Positions 20,612-32,467 of a DNA stretch of 64,000 nt are shown piece by piece (position 1 is the stretch's first letter; every line of letters begins with the position of its first letter). Position numbers and translations under genes: made by a program. Source of the DNA: Chondrosia reniformis (lineage: Eukaryota; Porifera; Demospongiae; Chondrillida; Chondrillidae); the NCBI GenBank assembly GCA_947172415.1, contig OX359195.1, positions 3,323,501-3,387,500 of the forward strand, written 5' to 3'. Below the pieces are notes generated by a model. It ran no database searches and had not been told where the DNA came from. It was given only the letters and a program-made list of their open reading frames with translations.

Positions 20612-23534
20612 ACGAACTAGTTGAATGTACTAGAACTAGATATATTTACTAGTAGGTACTAGTTGTATGAACCAGCTATGTACTAGTTGTATGTGCTAGT
20701 TGTACGTGTTAGTTGTATGTACAAGTTTTGTACTAGTTGTATCTTCTAGTTGTATGTAGTAGTTATATGTACCAGTTATATGTGCTATTTGTATGTACTA
20801 GTTGTTTTTTCTAGTTCTATTTACTAGTTGTAGTATTAGTTGTATGTTCTAGTTGTATATACTAATTGAATGTACTAGTTGTTTGTAATAGTTTTATGCA
20901 CTAGTTGTGGTTCTAGTTTTATGTACTAGATGTATGTAGTAGTAGTATGTACTATTTATATGTACTAGTTATATGTGTACGTCCTAGTAATAGGTATTAG
21001 TTGTATGTGCTTGTTGTATGTACTTGTTGTATGTACTAGGTCTATGTCATAGTCGTATGTACTAATTCTACTTACCAGTTGTAGTACTACTTCTATGTAC
21101 TACTTCTATGTAGTAGTTGTAGTTCTAGTTTAATAATTTAGTTGCAAGTACTAGTTGTATGTAGCAGTTGTATGTACTAATTTTATGTACAAATTATATG
21201 TACTAGTTTTATGTATTAGATATGTACTAGTTGTATGAAATAGTTGTAGGTTCTAGTACTAGTTAAACTACGTACTAGGTAGGTATTGGTTGTATGTACA
21301 ACTTGTTTGAACTAGTTGTGTGTACTAGTTGTATGTACTAGTCCTAGTTATATTTACTAGTTCTAGGTACTAAATGTATGTATCAGCTGTATGTAGTAGT
21401 TTTATGTACTAATTGTATGCACTAGTTGTGTGTACCAGTTGTATGTACTAGTTGTATGTATTCGTTAAGTACCAATTGCATGTATTAGTTGTATATAGTA
21501 GTTGTATGTGCTATTTATGTACTTTATGTACACTTTCTATGTACTAGTTGTATGATCTAGTTTCTAGTGGCATGTACTATTTGCATGTACTGGTTCTGTG
21601 TACTAGTTTTATGTACTTCTTGTATGTACAGGTTGAATGAACTAGTTCTGTGTGCTTGGTGTATGTCCTAGTCCTAGTTATATTTACTAGATGTAGGCAC
21701 TAGTTGTATGTACATAGTTCTATGTAATAGTTGTATGCACCAATTGTATGTACTAGCTGTATGTACTACTTGTATGTACTATTAATATGTGATAGTTATA
21801 TGTGTATGTACTAGTTATTTGTAGTAGTTGTGTGTACTAGTTATATGTACTAGTTTTATGTACTAGTTGTATGTACTAGGTTTGTGTACTAGTTGTATGT
21901 ACTAGTTGTAAGTTCTAGTACTAGTTTTACTAGGTACCAGGTAGATACTCGTTGTATGTAGTTGATACTTTCTGCATATACTAGTTATATGTACTAATTG
22001 CATGTACCAGGTATTTGTACTGGTTGTATGTACTAGATACTAGTTGATGTACTAATTGTATGCACTAGTTGTACATAATTGATGTTTGTAATAGTTGTAT
22101 GTTCTACTAACTAATTGTATGTACTAGTTGTATGACCTAGTTGTATTTCCTATGGGTGCATATACAAGTTGTGTGTACTAGTTACTAGTTCTCTATACTA
22201 GATACTAGCTGTATGTATTAGTTGTACGTACCAGTTGTATTTACTAGTTGTATATATTAGTTGTATGTACTCCATGCTAGTTGTATGTACTAGTTTGGTG
22301 TAATTGGTGTATACACTAGGTATATTTACTAGTTTTAGGTTCTAGTTGTATGTACTAGTTGTATGTTTTATTTATATTTATATGACCTGTTTCTAACTAT
22401 TGTAAGCACTAGTTGTATGGAATTGTTCTATGTACATGTTTTAGTTCTAGTTTAATGTACTAGGTGTATGCAGTAGTAGTATGTACAATATATATGTACT
22501 AGTTATAAGTGTGTGTTCTAGTAATATGTATTAGCTGTATGCACAAGTCGTATGTACTTGATGAAAGTACTAGCGAATGTACTCGTTGTATGTTCTAGTT
22601 ATATGTTCTAGTTGTATGTACTAATTCTTTGTACTAGTTGTAGTATTAGTTGAAAGTGCTAGTTCTATGTACTAGTTGTGGTACTAGTTGTATATACTAG
22701 TTGTAAGTACTATTTCTCTGTACGACTTGTTTGTATATGTTGTAGATACAAGTTGTATGTACTAGTTGAATGTAAGAGTTGTGTGTACTAATTATATGTA
22801 TTAGTTGTATGCACTAGTTGTATGCACTAGTTGGATCTACTTGTTATGTACCAGTTGAATGTACTAGTTTTGTACTAGTTGTATGTTCTAGCTGTATGTA
22901 GTAGTTATATGTACTAGTTGTATGTACTAGTTGTATGCACCAATTGTTTTTACTAATTCTATTTGCTAGTTATTGTACTAGTTGTATTTACAAGATGTAT
23001 GTACTAGTTGTTTTTACTAATTCTATTTACTAGTTATAGTATTAGTTGTATGTACTAGATGTATGTACTAGCTGTTAGTAATAGTTCAATGTACTGGGTG
23101 TATTTCTACTTTAATGTAGTAGATGTATGTTGTAGTTGTATGTATTATTTGTATTTACTATTTATATATACTATTTATATGTGTATGTTCTAGTAATATG
23201 TATTAGTTGTAGACACAAGTTATATGTACTAGTTGTAAGTACTAGTTGTATGTACTAGTTGTATGTACTAGTTATGTACTTGTTGTGTGTACTAGTTGTA
23301 TGTACTAGTTGTATGTACTAGTTGTAGGTACTACTTGTATGTATTATATATGTGTATATTTTAGTTGTGTTTACTAGTTTTATGTCATATTTTTATGTAC
23401 TAGTTATATGTGTATGTGCTAGTTATATGTAGAAGTGTTGTGTACTAGATATATGTACTAGTTGTTTGTGCTAGTTGTATGTTCTAGTTGTATGTACTAG
23501 ATATGTACCAGTTGCATGTCCTAGTTGTATGTAC
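20612..23534 (+). repeat. 13-bp satellite, block 3b
   Basis: Plus orientation. Segments resemble 41260-45900 and 48997-50000. At 22711-22712 it shows the unoccupied TA corresponding to the Tigger insertion site (GTAC-TA-TTTCTCTGTACGAC). It ends at TATGTACATA, a palindrome at the next strand flip. Confidence 0.95.
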
Positions 23535-24236
23535 TAGGTATGTACATACAACTAGTACTAAAACTAGTACATAGAACTGGTATATAACTGGTCCATACAA
23601 CCAGTACATTCAATTAGAAAATAAAACTAGTTCATACCATGGGTACATACAACTAGTACATATAGCTAATACACACAAGTACTACATATAACTAGTACGT
23701 ATACATATAAATAGTACATTCACTTAGTACATACAACTAGAACACACAATTAGCACATAGAAGTAGTACATACAAATAGTACACACAACTACTACATACA
23801 ATTAGTACATACAACTAGAAACTAGTTCTTACAACTAGTACATAGAATGAGTACATAAAACCACTACACACAACTAGTACTAAAAGTAGAACATACAACT
23901 AGTACACACAACTAGTGCATACAGCTACTTCATACAACTAGAAACGAGTACTTAAAACTAGTACATAGAACAATTACATAAAACTAGTATATACTCACAA
24001 CTAGTACATACAACTGGTACATAACTAGTACCTTCAACTAGTACACACCACTAATATATACAATTAGTATATACGACTACTACATACAACTACTACATAC
24101 AACTACTACATACAACTAGTAAATATAACTAGTACTTACATATATAACTAATACATTTCAATAGTGCATACACTGAGTACATACAACTAGTACATTCAAC
24201 TAGTACATAAAAGTAGTACATACAACTACTAACTAG
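23535..24236 (-). repeat. 13-bp satellite, block 4, short inverted segment
   Basis: A 700-bp reverse-orientation segment between plus-orientation blocks. Most of it (23741-24236) is a close duplicate of 52501-53037, including the right-hand flip at ACTAACTAGTAGTTG. Confidence 0.9.
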
Positions 24237-27200
24237 TAGTTGTATGTACTAGTTTCTAGTTGTATGTACTAGTTGTATGTACTAGTTGTATGTACTAGTT
24301 GTATTTACTAGTTGCATGTACTAGTTGTATGTACTAGTTTTATGTACTAGTTGTATCTACTAGTTATATGGTCTATTTATATGTTCTAGTTATATGTGTA
24401 TGTTCTGTGTATAAGTTCTAATTGAATGTACTAGTTGCATCCACTAGGTATATGTACTAGTTCTATGAACTAATTGCATGTACTGGCTATGTACTAGTTG
24501 TATGTACTAGTTGTATGTACTAGTTTTATGTACCTGTTCTATGTACTAGTTCTATGTACTAATAATTGAACTAGTTGTATGTACTACTTGTATGTACTAG
24601 TTGTATGTACTAGTTGTAAGTACTAGTTGTAGGTTCTAGTAATAGTTATATGAGGTATTAGGTAGGTACTAGTTGCATGTACTAGTTGCAGGTACTAGAT
24701 GTGTGACGTAGTTGTATGTACTACTTGTATGAACTAGTTGTATGTTCTAGTTTCTAGTTGTATGTACTAGTTGTAAGTACTAGTTGTATGTACTAGTGGT
24801 ATGTACTTGTTGTATGCACTGGGTGTATGTTCTATTTGTATATACTAGTACTAGGTATATTCACTGGTTGTAGGTACTATGTGTATGTATTCCAGGTGTA
24901 TATGGTAGTTGTATGAACTATTTGTATGTACTAATTGTATGTACTAGATGTATGTACTGGATATGTACCAACTGTAAGTACTAGTTGTATGTAGTAGATT
25001 TACGTTCTATGCACTACTTGTAGAACTAGTTTTATGCACTAGTTGTATATACTAGTTGTATATAGTATTATTATGTTCTAGTTATATGTACTAGTTGCGT
25101 GTACTAGTTGTATGTACTAGTTGTTTGTACTAGTTGTGTGTACTAGTTGTATGTACTAGTGGTGTGTAGTAGATGTATATACTACATGTATATTCATGTT
25201 GCGTGTACAAATTGTATATACTAGTTGTATGTATTAGATGTATGTACTATTTATATGTACTAGTTATGTGTGTATGTATTAGGTATATGTACTAGTTGTA
25301 TGTACTAGTTATATGTATTAGTTGTATGTACTAGCTGTGTGTAATAGTTGTAGGTTCTGGTACTAGTTAAGTGGGTATTTGGTAGGTAGAAGTTGTATGT
25401 ACTAGCTATTTGTTTGTACTAACTATATGTACAAGTTGTATATACTATTTATGTACCAGTTGTATGTACTAGTTGTATGTACTTGTTTTATGTAATCGTT
25501 CTATGTACTAGTTTTATTGGTATGTACTACTTGTATGTACTAGCTATATTTATTAATTGTATGTACTAGTTGTATGTACTAATTGTACCTACTAGTGGCT
25601 TGTACTAGTTGAATGAACTAGTTGTATGTATTAATTTTATGTACTAGTTGTACTTACTGGCTAGTAGTTTTATGGTCAAGTTGTATGTACTAGTCATATA
25701 TTCCAGTTTTATTTACTAGTTGTATGTTCTAATTGTATGTACTCGATACTTGTTGTAGTATCAACTAGTTATATATGCTAGTTGTATGTAATAGTGCTGT
25801 GTAATTATTGTATGTACTAGTTTTGTTTACTAGTTGAAGGTACTAGTTGTATGCACAAGTTGAATGTACTAGTTGCATTTACTCTTTATATGTGCTAGTT
25901 GTATATGTATGTACTAGTTATATATAGTAGTTGTGTGTAACTAGTTGTATATATTAGTTGCATGTGCTAGTTTTATGTACCAGTTGTATATACTAACTGT
26001 AGGTTCCAGTCATAGTTTTAGTAGGTACTATGTAGATCTTAATTGTATATACAAGATACGAGTTGTATTTATTGGTAGTATGTTCTAGTTGTGTGTAATT
26101 GTTGTATGTACTAGTTGAATGTACTAGTTGTATTCCCCAATGTATGTTCTAGTTGTGTTTACTAGTTGTATGTACTTGTTGTAAGAGCTAGGTGTAGGTT
26201 GTAGTACTAGTTATACTAGATACTAGGTAGGGTCCAGTTGTATGTATTAGTTGTAAGGACTAGTTGTATGTACTAGTTGTTTGTAATGATTGTGAATAAT
26301 TGTTGTATGTTCTAGTTATATTTACTAGTTGTAGGTTGCAGTTGTACATACTAGTTGTAAGTTCTACTACTAGTCATTCTAGAAACTCGGTAAGTACTAG
26401 TTTCATGTACTAGTTCTATGTACTAATTATTTAACTAGCTGTACGTACTACTTGTATGTACTAGTTCTATGTACTAGGTGTATGTACTAGTTGCATGTAC
26501 TAGTTGTATGTACTAGTTGTATTTACTAGTTGCATGTACTAGTTGTATGTACTAGTTTTATGTACTAGTTGTATCTACTAGTTATATGTTCTATTTATAT
26601 GTTCTAGTTATATGTTCTAGTTATATGTGTATGTTCTGTGTATAAGTACTAATTGAATGTACTAGTTGTATGCACTAGGTATATGTACTAGTTCTATAAA
26701 CTAATTGTATGTACTGGCTATGTACTAGTTATATGTACCAGTTGTATGTACTAATTTTATGTACCTGTTCTATGTACTAGTTCTATGTACTAGGTGTATC
26801 TACTAGTTGTATGTACTAGTTGTATGTACTAGTTTTATTTACTAGTTGTGTCTACTAGTTATATGTTCTATTTATATGTTCTAGTTATATGTGTATGTTC
26901 TGGGTATATGTACTAATTGAATGTACTAGTTGTCTGCACTAGGTATATGTACTAGTTGTAGTGCTGGTTGTATCTATTAGTTGTATGTACTAGTTGTGTG
27001 TACTAGGTGTTTGTACTAGTTGTATGCATTAGGTTTATATAGTAGTTGTATGCACTAGTACTGGTAATATTTACTAGTTTTATGTCCTAGTTGTATGTAC
27101 TAGTTGTATGTACTAGTTGTATGTACTAGGTGTGTGTACTAGTTGTATGCAGTAAATGTATATAGTAGTTGTATGCACTAGTATTGATGATATTTACTAT

Positions 27201-27240
27201 TTGTTGGTACTAGTTGTATGTACTAGTTGTATGGACTAGG
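24237..27240 (+). repeat. 13-bp satellite, block 5
   Basis: Plus orientation. It includes repeated modules such as GTTATATGTTCTATTTATATG near 24365, 26580 and 26860, showing an approximately 300-bp and 2.2-kb repeat texture. It ends abruptly in the broken 3' side of an L2/CR1 LINE. Confidence 0.95.
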
Positions 27241-29032
27241 ATAGATATAGGACGGTAATTGGAGAGGCTGGAAGGATCACCACCTTTGTGGAGAAGGTGG
27301 ACGATGGCATGCTTCCATGTAGTTGGAAAGGTGGAAGTTTGGATAGAATGGCTGAAGATGGAGCAGATGGGCTTAATGATAACTGAAGAAGCTAGCTTGA
27401 GCATGAAAGCAGGTATTCCATCAGGGCCAGTACCTTTGTTGATGTTTAGTCCTGAGAGAGATGATTTACACCAGTCTTCAGGGGTTGGTGACAAAGCTGA
27501 GGTGGGTGGATTTGAGGAAGGAGTAGAAGGTTGATATATGTCTGATAGAGTGGTGCAGGCACAGCTGGAGATGGAGGTAAAGTGAACATTGAATTTATCT
27601 GCAATGGACTGGTAGGGAGAGTCAAATGTGTTCCACTTATGTGAAGGCTGAAGAGGATTGGCAGCCTTCAGAGCCCTCCAAAGAGTGGATGGATAAGTGT
27701 TATTGGAAATGAGGTGAGCAAAATGGGATTGTTTGGCTTGTCTCTGCAAGTTGGTGATGAAATTTCTTTGGGTCCTGTACTGTTGCCAGTTTTGATTGGA
27801 TCGGTTAGAACGGAAGGGTTTAAGTAGCTTATTACGTTTGTCCATTTCACGTCTGATAGGCTTAGAAATCCAGGGGGCTAGGTGGCTTTTGACTCTTACA
27901 GTCTTAAGAGGGGCATGTCGATCGATGACACCAAAAAAGGGTTTCAAAGACCTTAACCTTATCATCAATATCATCAAATGTATCCATCAGCTGCCAGGGA
28001 ATGTGATCTAAATCAGCTAAGAACTTGGAGGCATCAAAGTTTTTAAATGAGCGACAGGAGATAGTTTTGGGAGAAGACTTAGGGGATGACCAGGATGTTA
28101 AGAGGCTAATTGGATAATGATCAGTAATGGCATGATCTAGTACTGTGGCTTGGGTATAAGGAACATCAGGAGAGATAAGGAATAAATCGAAAATAGAACT
28201 GGTGCTCTCAGAGACACGAGTGGGATGGCATTGGTTGGGATACGAGATGAGAGTAGACAAAGTCATAAAAGATCTTGGAGAGTTGGTTGCTGGAGTCACT
28301 AAAATCAACATTGAAGTCACCACAAGCAATGAAATACCTACTGGAGATGAGGATGTTGTCGATAGTTGAACATATGTCGTGCACTGACTGGACAGGATAG
28401 CTGGGAGGACGATAGAAGCAGGCAACCAACAACTCTGAAGGAAGGAGGGTCCCATCGAAGCCCACCCACAGAAACTCTAGACTCGCATTTGTAGTCCCAC
28501 AGGAGATGACTTTGCTAGAAAGGGTGTCAGATATATAGCAAGCAACACCTCCACCTGAGTGGTTTCGATCTCGACGAAAAAGAGTATATTCTCGAAGATA
28601 AACCTCGAAATCGTTGATATAAAAGTCCAACCAAGTCTCGGAGGGTCAGAGAATCTCTTGGCAAGTGACAGAACCAAAGTATTGAAGTTCCTTGAAGTGC
28701 CGTAGCAGACTACAAGTTTTTAGGTGGATAATGGTAAGTTTCTTTGTCTTTAGTTTTCGACACAATCTTGTGGGTCCAGGGTTAGCCTCTACATAACCCC
28801 AAAGCTGAAGAGATAGAGAAGAGTAACAGCAATTCCATGAGTAGGTCCTGGGAGCATCGTGTAGGTGGGAAAAGGTTTCGTGGTGAGAAGGTTTGTAAGA
28901 AATCGTCCAAATATGGAGATTGCATAAAATACACTTAGGGTAACACACTTTGACTTCTGTCGCGAGAACGATCAACAACTATATTCTATAAACTAGACTT
29001 TCTGCCATTTTCTCGCACCTCGAACCTCGAAC
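27241..29032 (-). mobile_element. L2/CR1-type LINE, 3' part missing
   Basis: A minus-strand element with its 5' end near 29032 and its interior cut off at 27241, inside the reverse transcriptase just after NYRPISI. Losing the 3' half is the opposite of ordinary 5' truncation, so a later break or rearrangement is likely. The satellite is in plus orientation on the left and minus orientation on the right, so this element sits exactly on a strand flip. Confidence 0.85.
27246..28978 (-). pseudogene. L2/CR1 LINE polyprotein: 2A-like motif, APE endonuclease, partial RT
   Basis: Near the N-terminus, LWGYVEANPGPT matches the 2A ribosome-skipping motif D-V/I-E-x-N-P-G-P except that Asp is Tyr. KLTIIHLKTCSLLRHF and then ETWLD begin the APE endonuclease. 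RDRNHSGGGVACYI, VACFYRPPS, GDFNVDF and DHAITDHYPI are its conserved blocks. A linker DRHAPLKTVRVKSHLAPWIS precedes the start of RT with GTGPDGIPAFML and SNYRPISI. Breaks: TGA near 28646 between QEIL and PSETWLD, and frame changes in the 28208-28455 and 27904-27977 overlaps. Not functional. L2/CR1 assignment is from motif style. Confidence 0.85.
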
Positions 29033-31635
29033 ACACAACTAGTACATGCAATTAATACATATCACTAGTAAATACAGCTAGTACATACAACTAGTACATA
29101 CAATTAGTACATACAACCAGTATATACAACTAGTACATACAACTAGTACATAAAACTATTGCATATTACTAGTACATACAACTAGTACATATAACTAGTA
29201 CATATAACTAGTACACACAACCAGTACATACTACTGAAGCATTCAACTAGTTCATACAACTAGACCATACAACTACTAACTATTAAGTACAACTAGTACA
29301 TACAAATACTACATAAAACTAGTATTTACAACTACTACATGCAACTAGTTACTAGTACATAAAAATATTCCATACAACTACTAAACACAACTAGTAAATA
29401 CAACGATTGCATATAACTAATACATACACATATAACTAGTACATTTAAATGTACATTCAACTGCTACACACAACTGTACATACAAATAGTTAATAAAACT
29501 AGTACATACAACTAGTACATACAACTGAAAAATAACACTAATTCATACAACTAGACGCTACAACTAGTATATACAACTACTACATACAACTAGTATTGAC
29601 AACTAGTACATACAACTACTGCACACAACTACTACATACAACTAATATATATAACTAGTACACAGAACGACTGCAATTACAAATACATACACATATAACT
29701 GCTACATATAAATGTACATTCAACTGCTACATACAAGTATACATTCAACTAGTTATTGCAACTACTGCATACAACTAGCGCTACAACTAGTACATACAAC
29801 TAGTGCTGCAACTAGTCCATATAATTAAAACATAAACCTAGTACCTACAGATAGTACATAGCTAGTACAAACAACTAGTACCTACAACTAGTACATGCAA
29901 CTGGTACATATCTAGTACAGGCAACTAGACATACAACTAGTACATACAATTTGTACACACAATTACTACATATAATTTGTACATAAAACTAGTACCTATG
30001 TAGCACCTAGTATAACTAGTACTAGAATCTACAACTAGTACATACAACTAGTTCATACAACTAGTACATACAACTAGTGCATACAATTAGTAAATGTAGC
30101 TGGTACTAGATCATACAACTAGATCATACAACTAGTACCTACAATTAGTACACACAACCACTATATACAACTAGTACATACAACTAGTAGATGCAACTAG
30201 TAGATACAACTAGCACATACAAACATAATATTCTACTAGTCCATACAAATAGTAACTACGACAAGTAAATGTAACTAGTACATACAACTAGTATATAAAA
30301 ACAACGAGTACATAAAACTAGAACCCACCTAGTAACTAGTATAACTGGTACTAGAAACTACAACTAGTACATACAACTAGTACATAAAACTAGACCATAT
30401 ATACAACTAGTAACTAGTAAGTACAACTAGTACATAAAAATACTATATAAAACTAGTATTTACAACTACTACATGCAACTAGTTACTAATACATACAAAT
30501 AATCCATACAACTACTAAACACAATAGTACATACAACTAATACATATGATTAGTACACACAACGACCGCCTATAAAAATACATACACATATAACTAGTAT
30601 ATATAAATGTACATTCAACTACTAAGTAAAAATCATACAACCAAGCAGTTTATACAACTGGTCTATAGCTAAGACAAACAACTAGTACATATAACTAGTA
30701 CCTTCCTAGTAACTAGTATAACTAGTTCTAGAACCTACAACTAGAACATACAACTAGTACCTACAATTAGTACATACAACCAGTATATACAACTAGTACA
30801 TACAACTAGTACATACAAGTACTACATATACCTAGTCATACATATACAACTAGTACCTATAAGTAGTACACACAACTAGTACATATAACTAGGACATACA
30901 ACTAGTACATCTGTATTGTAAATACACACATAACTAGTACATATAAATAGTACATACAACTAGTACATACACCTATAACAAGTACCTATAAATAGTACAT
31001 ACAACTAGCACATACAGTTTATAAATAAAACTAGTATATACATAGAAATAGTACATACAACTAGTACACAACTAGTATATACAACTAGGACATACAACTA
31101 GTACATTAATCTAGTACAGACAACTAGTACATACTACTAGTATATGCAACTGAAACATACAGCTAGTTCACACAACTAGATTTTACAACTAGTAACTAGC
31201 AAGTACAACTAGTACATACAACTAGAATATGCGAGTTCCTAATAGTAGTTTATATATACAACTAGTAAATACAATTAGTAGATACAACTAGTACATACAA
31301 ACACAACATACTACTAGCACATACAAATAGTAACTACGACAAGTAAATATAACTAGAACATACAACTAGTACATATAACTACTACATACAACTACTACAT
31401 ACAACTAGCACATACATCTAGAACCCACATTAAATAAATATAACTTGTACTAGTATATACAACTAGTTCATACAACTAGTACATACAATTAGTACATACA
31501 CCTAGTATATATACATAAAACTAGGACCTATAAATAGTACATACCATTATTACATATACCTAGTACATACAACTATAACATATATCTTGTATATACACAT
31601 ACATCTACTACATAATAATAGTACATACAACTAGT
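29033..31635 (-). repeat. 13-bp satellite, block 6a
   Basis: Reverse-orientation monomers with the same multi-monomer modules as block 2 (AGACCATACAACTA..., ACATTCAACTGCTACA...). Confidence 0.95.
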
Positions 31636-31716
31636 GTGAAGGACTTGTGCGTGGCTAGGTTCTTGCATATCGGTACGATCGAGGGAACCACACTAGCCAA
31701 AATCAACTTAGAATAG

Positions 31717-31760
31717 ATTCCAAACGTTTCGGTCCAATCCAGGACCTTCATCAGTGGAAT
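31717..31760 (-). ncRNA. Hammerhead ribozyme, left arm, complete core
   Basis: Exact reverse complement of 32378-32421, so the same type I hammerhead on the opposite strand: stem I ATTCCA with TGGAAT, core CTGATGA and GAAAC, stem II GGTCC with GGACC. Confidence 0.88.
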
Positions 31761-31779
31761 TAACACTTACAAAACTGAG

Positions 31780-32319
31780 ATGGCAGACTGGCACCCCTCA
31801 ACTTCCCCACCTTGCAACCCTGACGAGGATGTGCCGAAGGCCACCGTAACCCTCCCCTACATCCGCCATCTGTCGGAATGCATCCGGAGGATTCTCAGCC
31901 CACTGGGAATTCGAACATGCTTCCGACCACACTGCACACTGCGACAGTCACTGGTCAGAGTGAAGGACCCAACCCCGGCACCGCAAAGAACTGGTGTAGT
32001 CTACAGGATTCCTTGTGGAAACTGCCCCAAAGTCTACATCGGTCAGACCAGCAGGATGCTGAAGCACCGCCTCACAGAGCACAAGAGGGCCCTGAGGTTA
32101 GGCGAGGCAGCCCAGTCAGCGGTGGCAGAGCATGCCATGGAGGAGGACCATACCATCAAGTGGGAGGATGCAGAAGTGGTGGACCACAACCATCGGTACC
32201 GCCAGAGATGCACCCTTGAAGCCTGGCACATCCGAACAGAACGGCATAAGATGAACCGAGATGAAGGCCCGCTGCCAGGGGTGTACAACCCACTTATCCA
32301 CCTCTACACACCCTCTTGA
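31780..32319 (+). CDS. GIY-YIG endonuclease domain of a Penelope-like element (179 aa)
   Basis: The GIY-YIG fold is clear: GVVYRIPCGNC at 72-82, then VYIGQTSRMLKHRLTEH at 85-101, followed by HAMEEDHTIKWEDAEVV and an EAWHI segment carrying the expected late Glu. The first 60 residues (PYIRHLSECIRRIL, CFRPHCTLRQSL) match the connector between reverse transcriptase and endonuclease in Penelope-like proteins. No RT lies upstream, so the ATG at 31780, inside the left terminal repeat, may simply be the first one available. The frame is intact. GIY-YIG nicks target DNA for retrotransposition; alone this copy could not retrotranspose itself. Confidence 0.85.
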   Translation: MADWHPSTSPPCNPDEDVPKATVTLPYIRHLSECIRRILSPLGIRTCFRPHCTLRQSLVRVKDPTPAPQRTGVVYRIPCGNCPKVYIGQTSRMLKHRLTEHKRALRLGEAAQSAVAEHAMEEDHTIKWEDAEVVDHNHRYRQRCTLEAWHIRTERHKMNRDEGPLPGVYNPLIHLYTPS

Positions 32320-32377
32320 TTATTAGACCGCTTTTTTCATGTGTATAAAGTCTGCCATCTCAGTTTTGTAAGTGTTA

Positions 32378-32421
32378 ATTCCACTGATGAAGGTCCTGGA
32401 TTGGACCGAAACGTTTGGAAT
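32378..32421 (+). ncRNA. Hammerhead ribozyme, right arm, complete core
   Basis: Order: ATTCCA (stem I, 32378-32383), CTGATGA (32384-32390), one extra A, stem II GGTCC-TGGATT-GGACC, GAAACGTT, then TGGAAT (32416-32421), which pairs exactly with ATTCCA. Stem III is the tiny palindrome ACGT, so activity is probably dimeric. Cleavage is predicted after GTT, at 32415. Hammerheads in Penelope-like terminal repeats are known; this reading comes directly from the bases. Confidence 0.9.
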
Positions 32422-32467
32422 CTATTCTAAGTTGATTTTGGCTAGTGTGGTTCCCTCGATCGTACCG

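Larger units (their letters stand above)
31636..32467 (+). mobile_element. Penelope-like element remnant with hammerhead inverted terminal repeats
   Basis: A perfect 118-bp inverted repeat (31671-31788 and 32350-32467) flanks a GIY-YIG ORF. A 35-base tail (31636-31670) lies outside the left arm only, the asymmetric layout typical of Penelope-like elements. ACATACAACTAGT flanks both sides (31623-31635 and 32468-32480), although the satellite makes that duplication ambiguous. The reverse transcriptase is absent, so this is a short, 5'-truncated or internally deleted copy. Confidence 0.85.
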
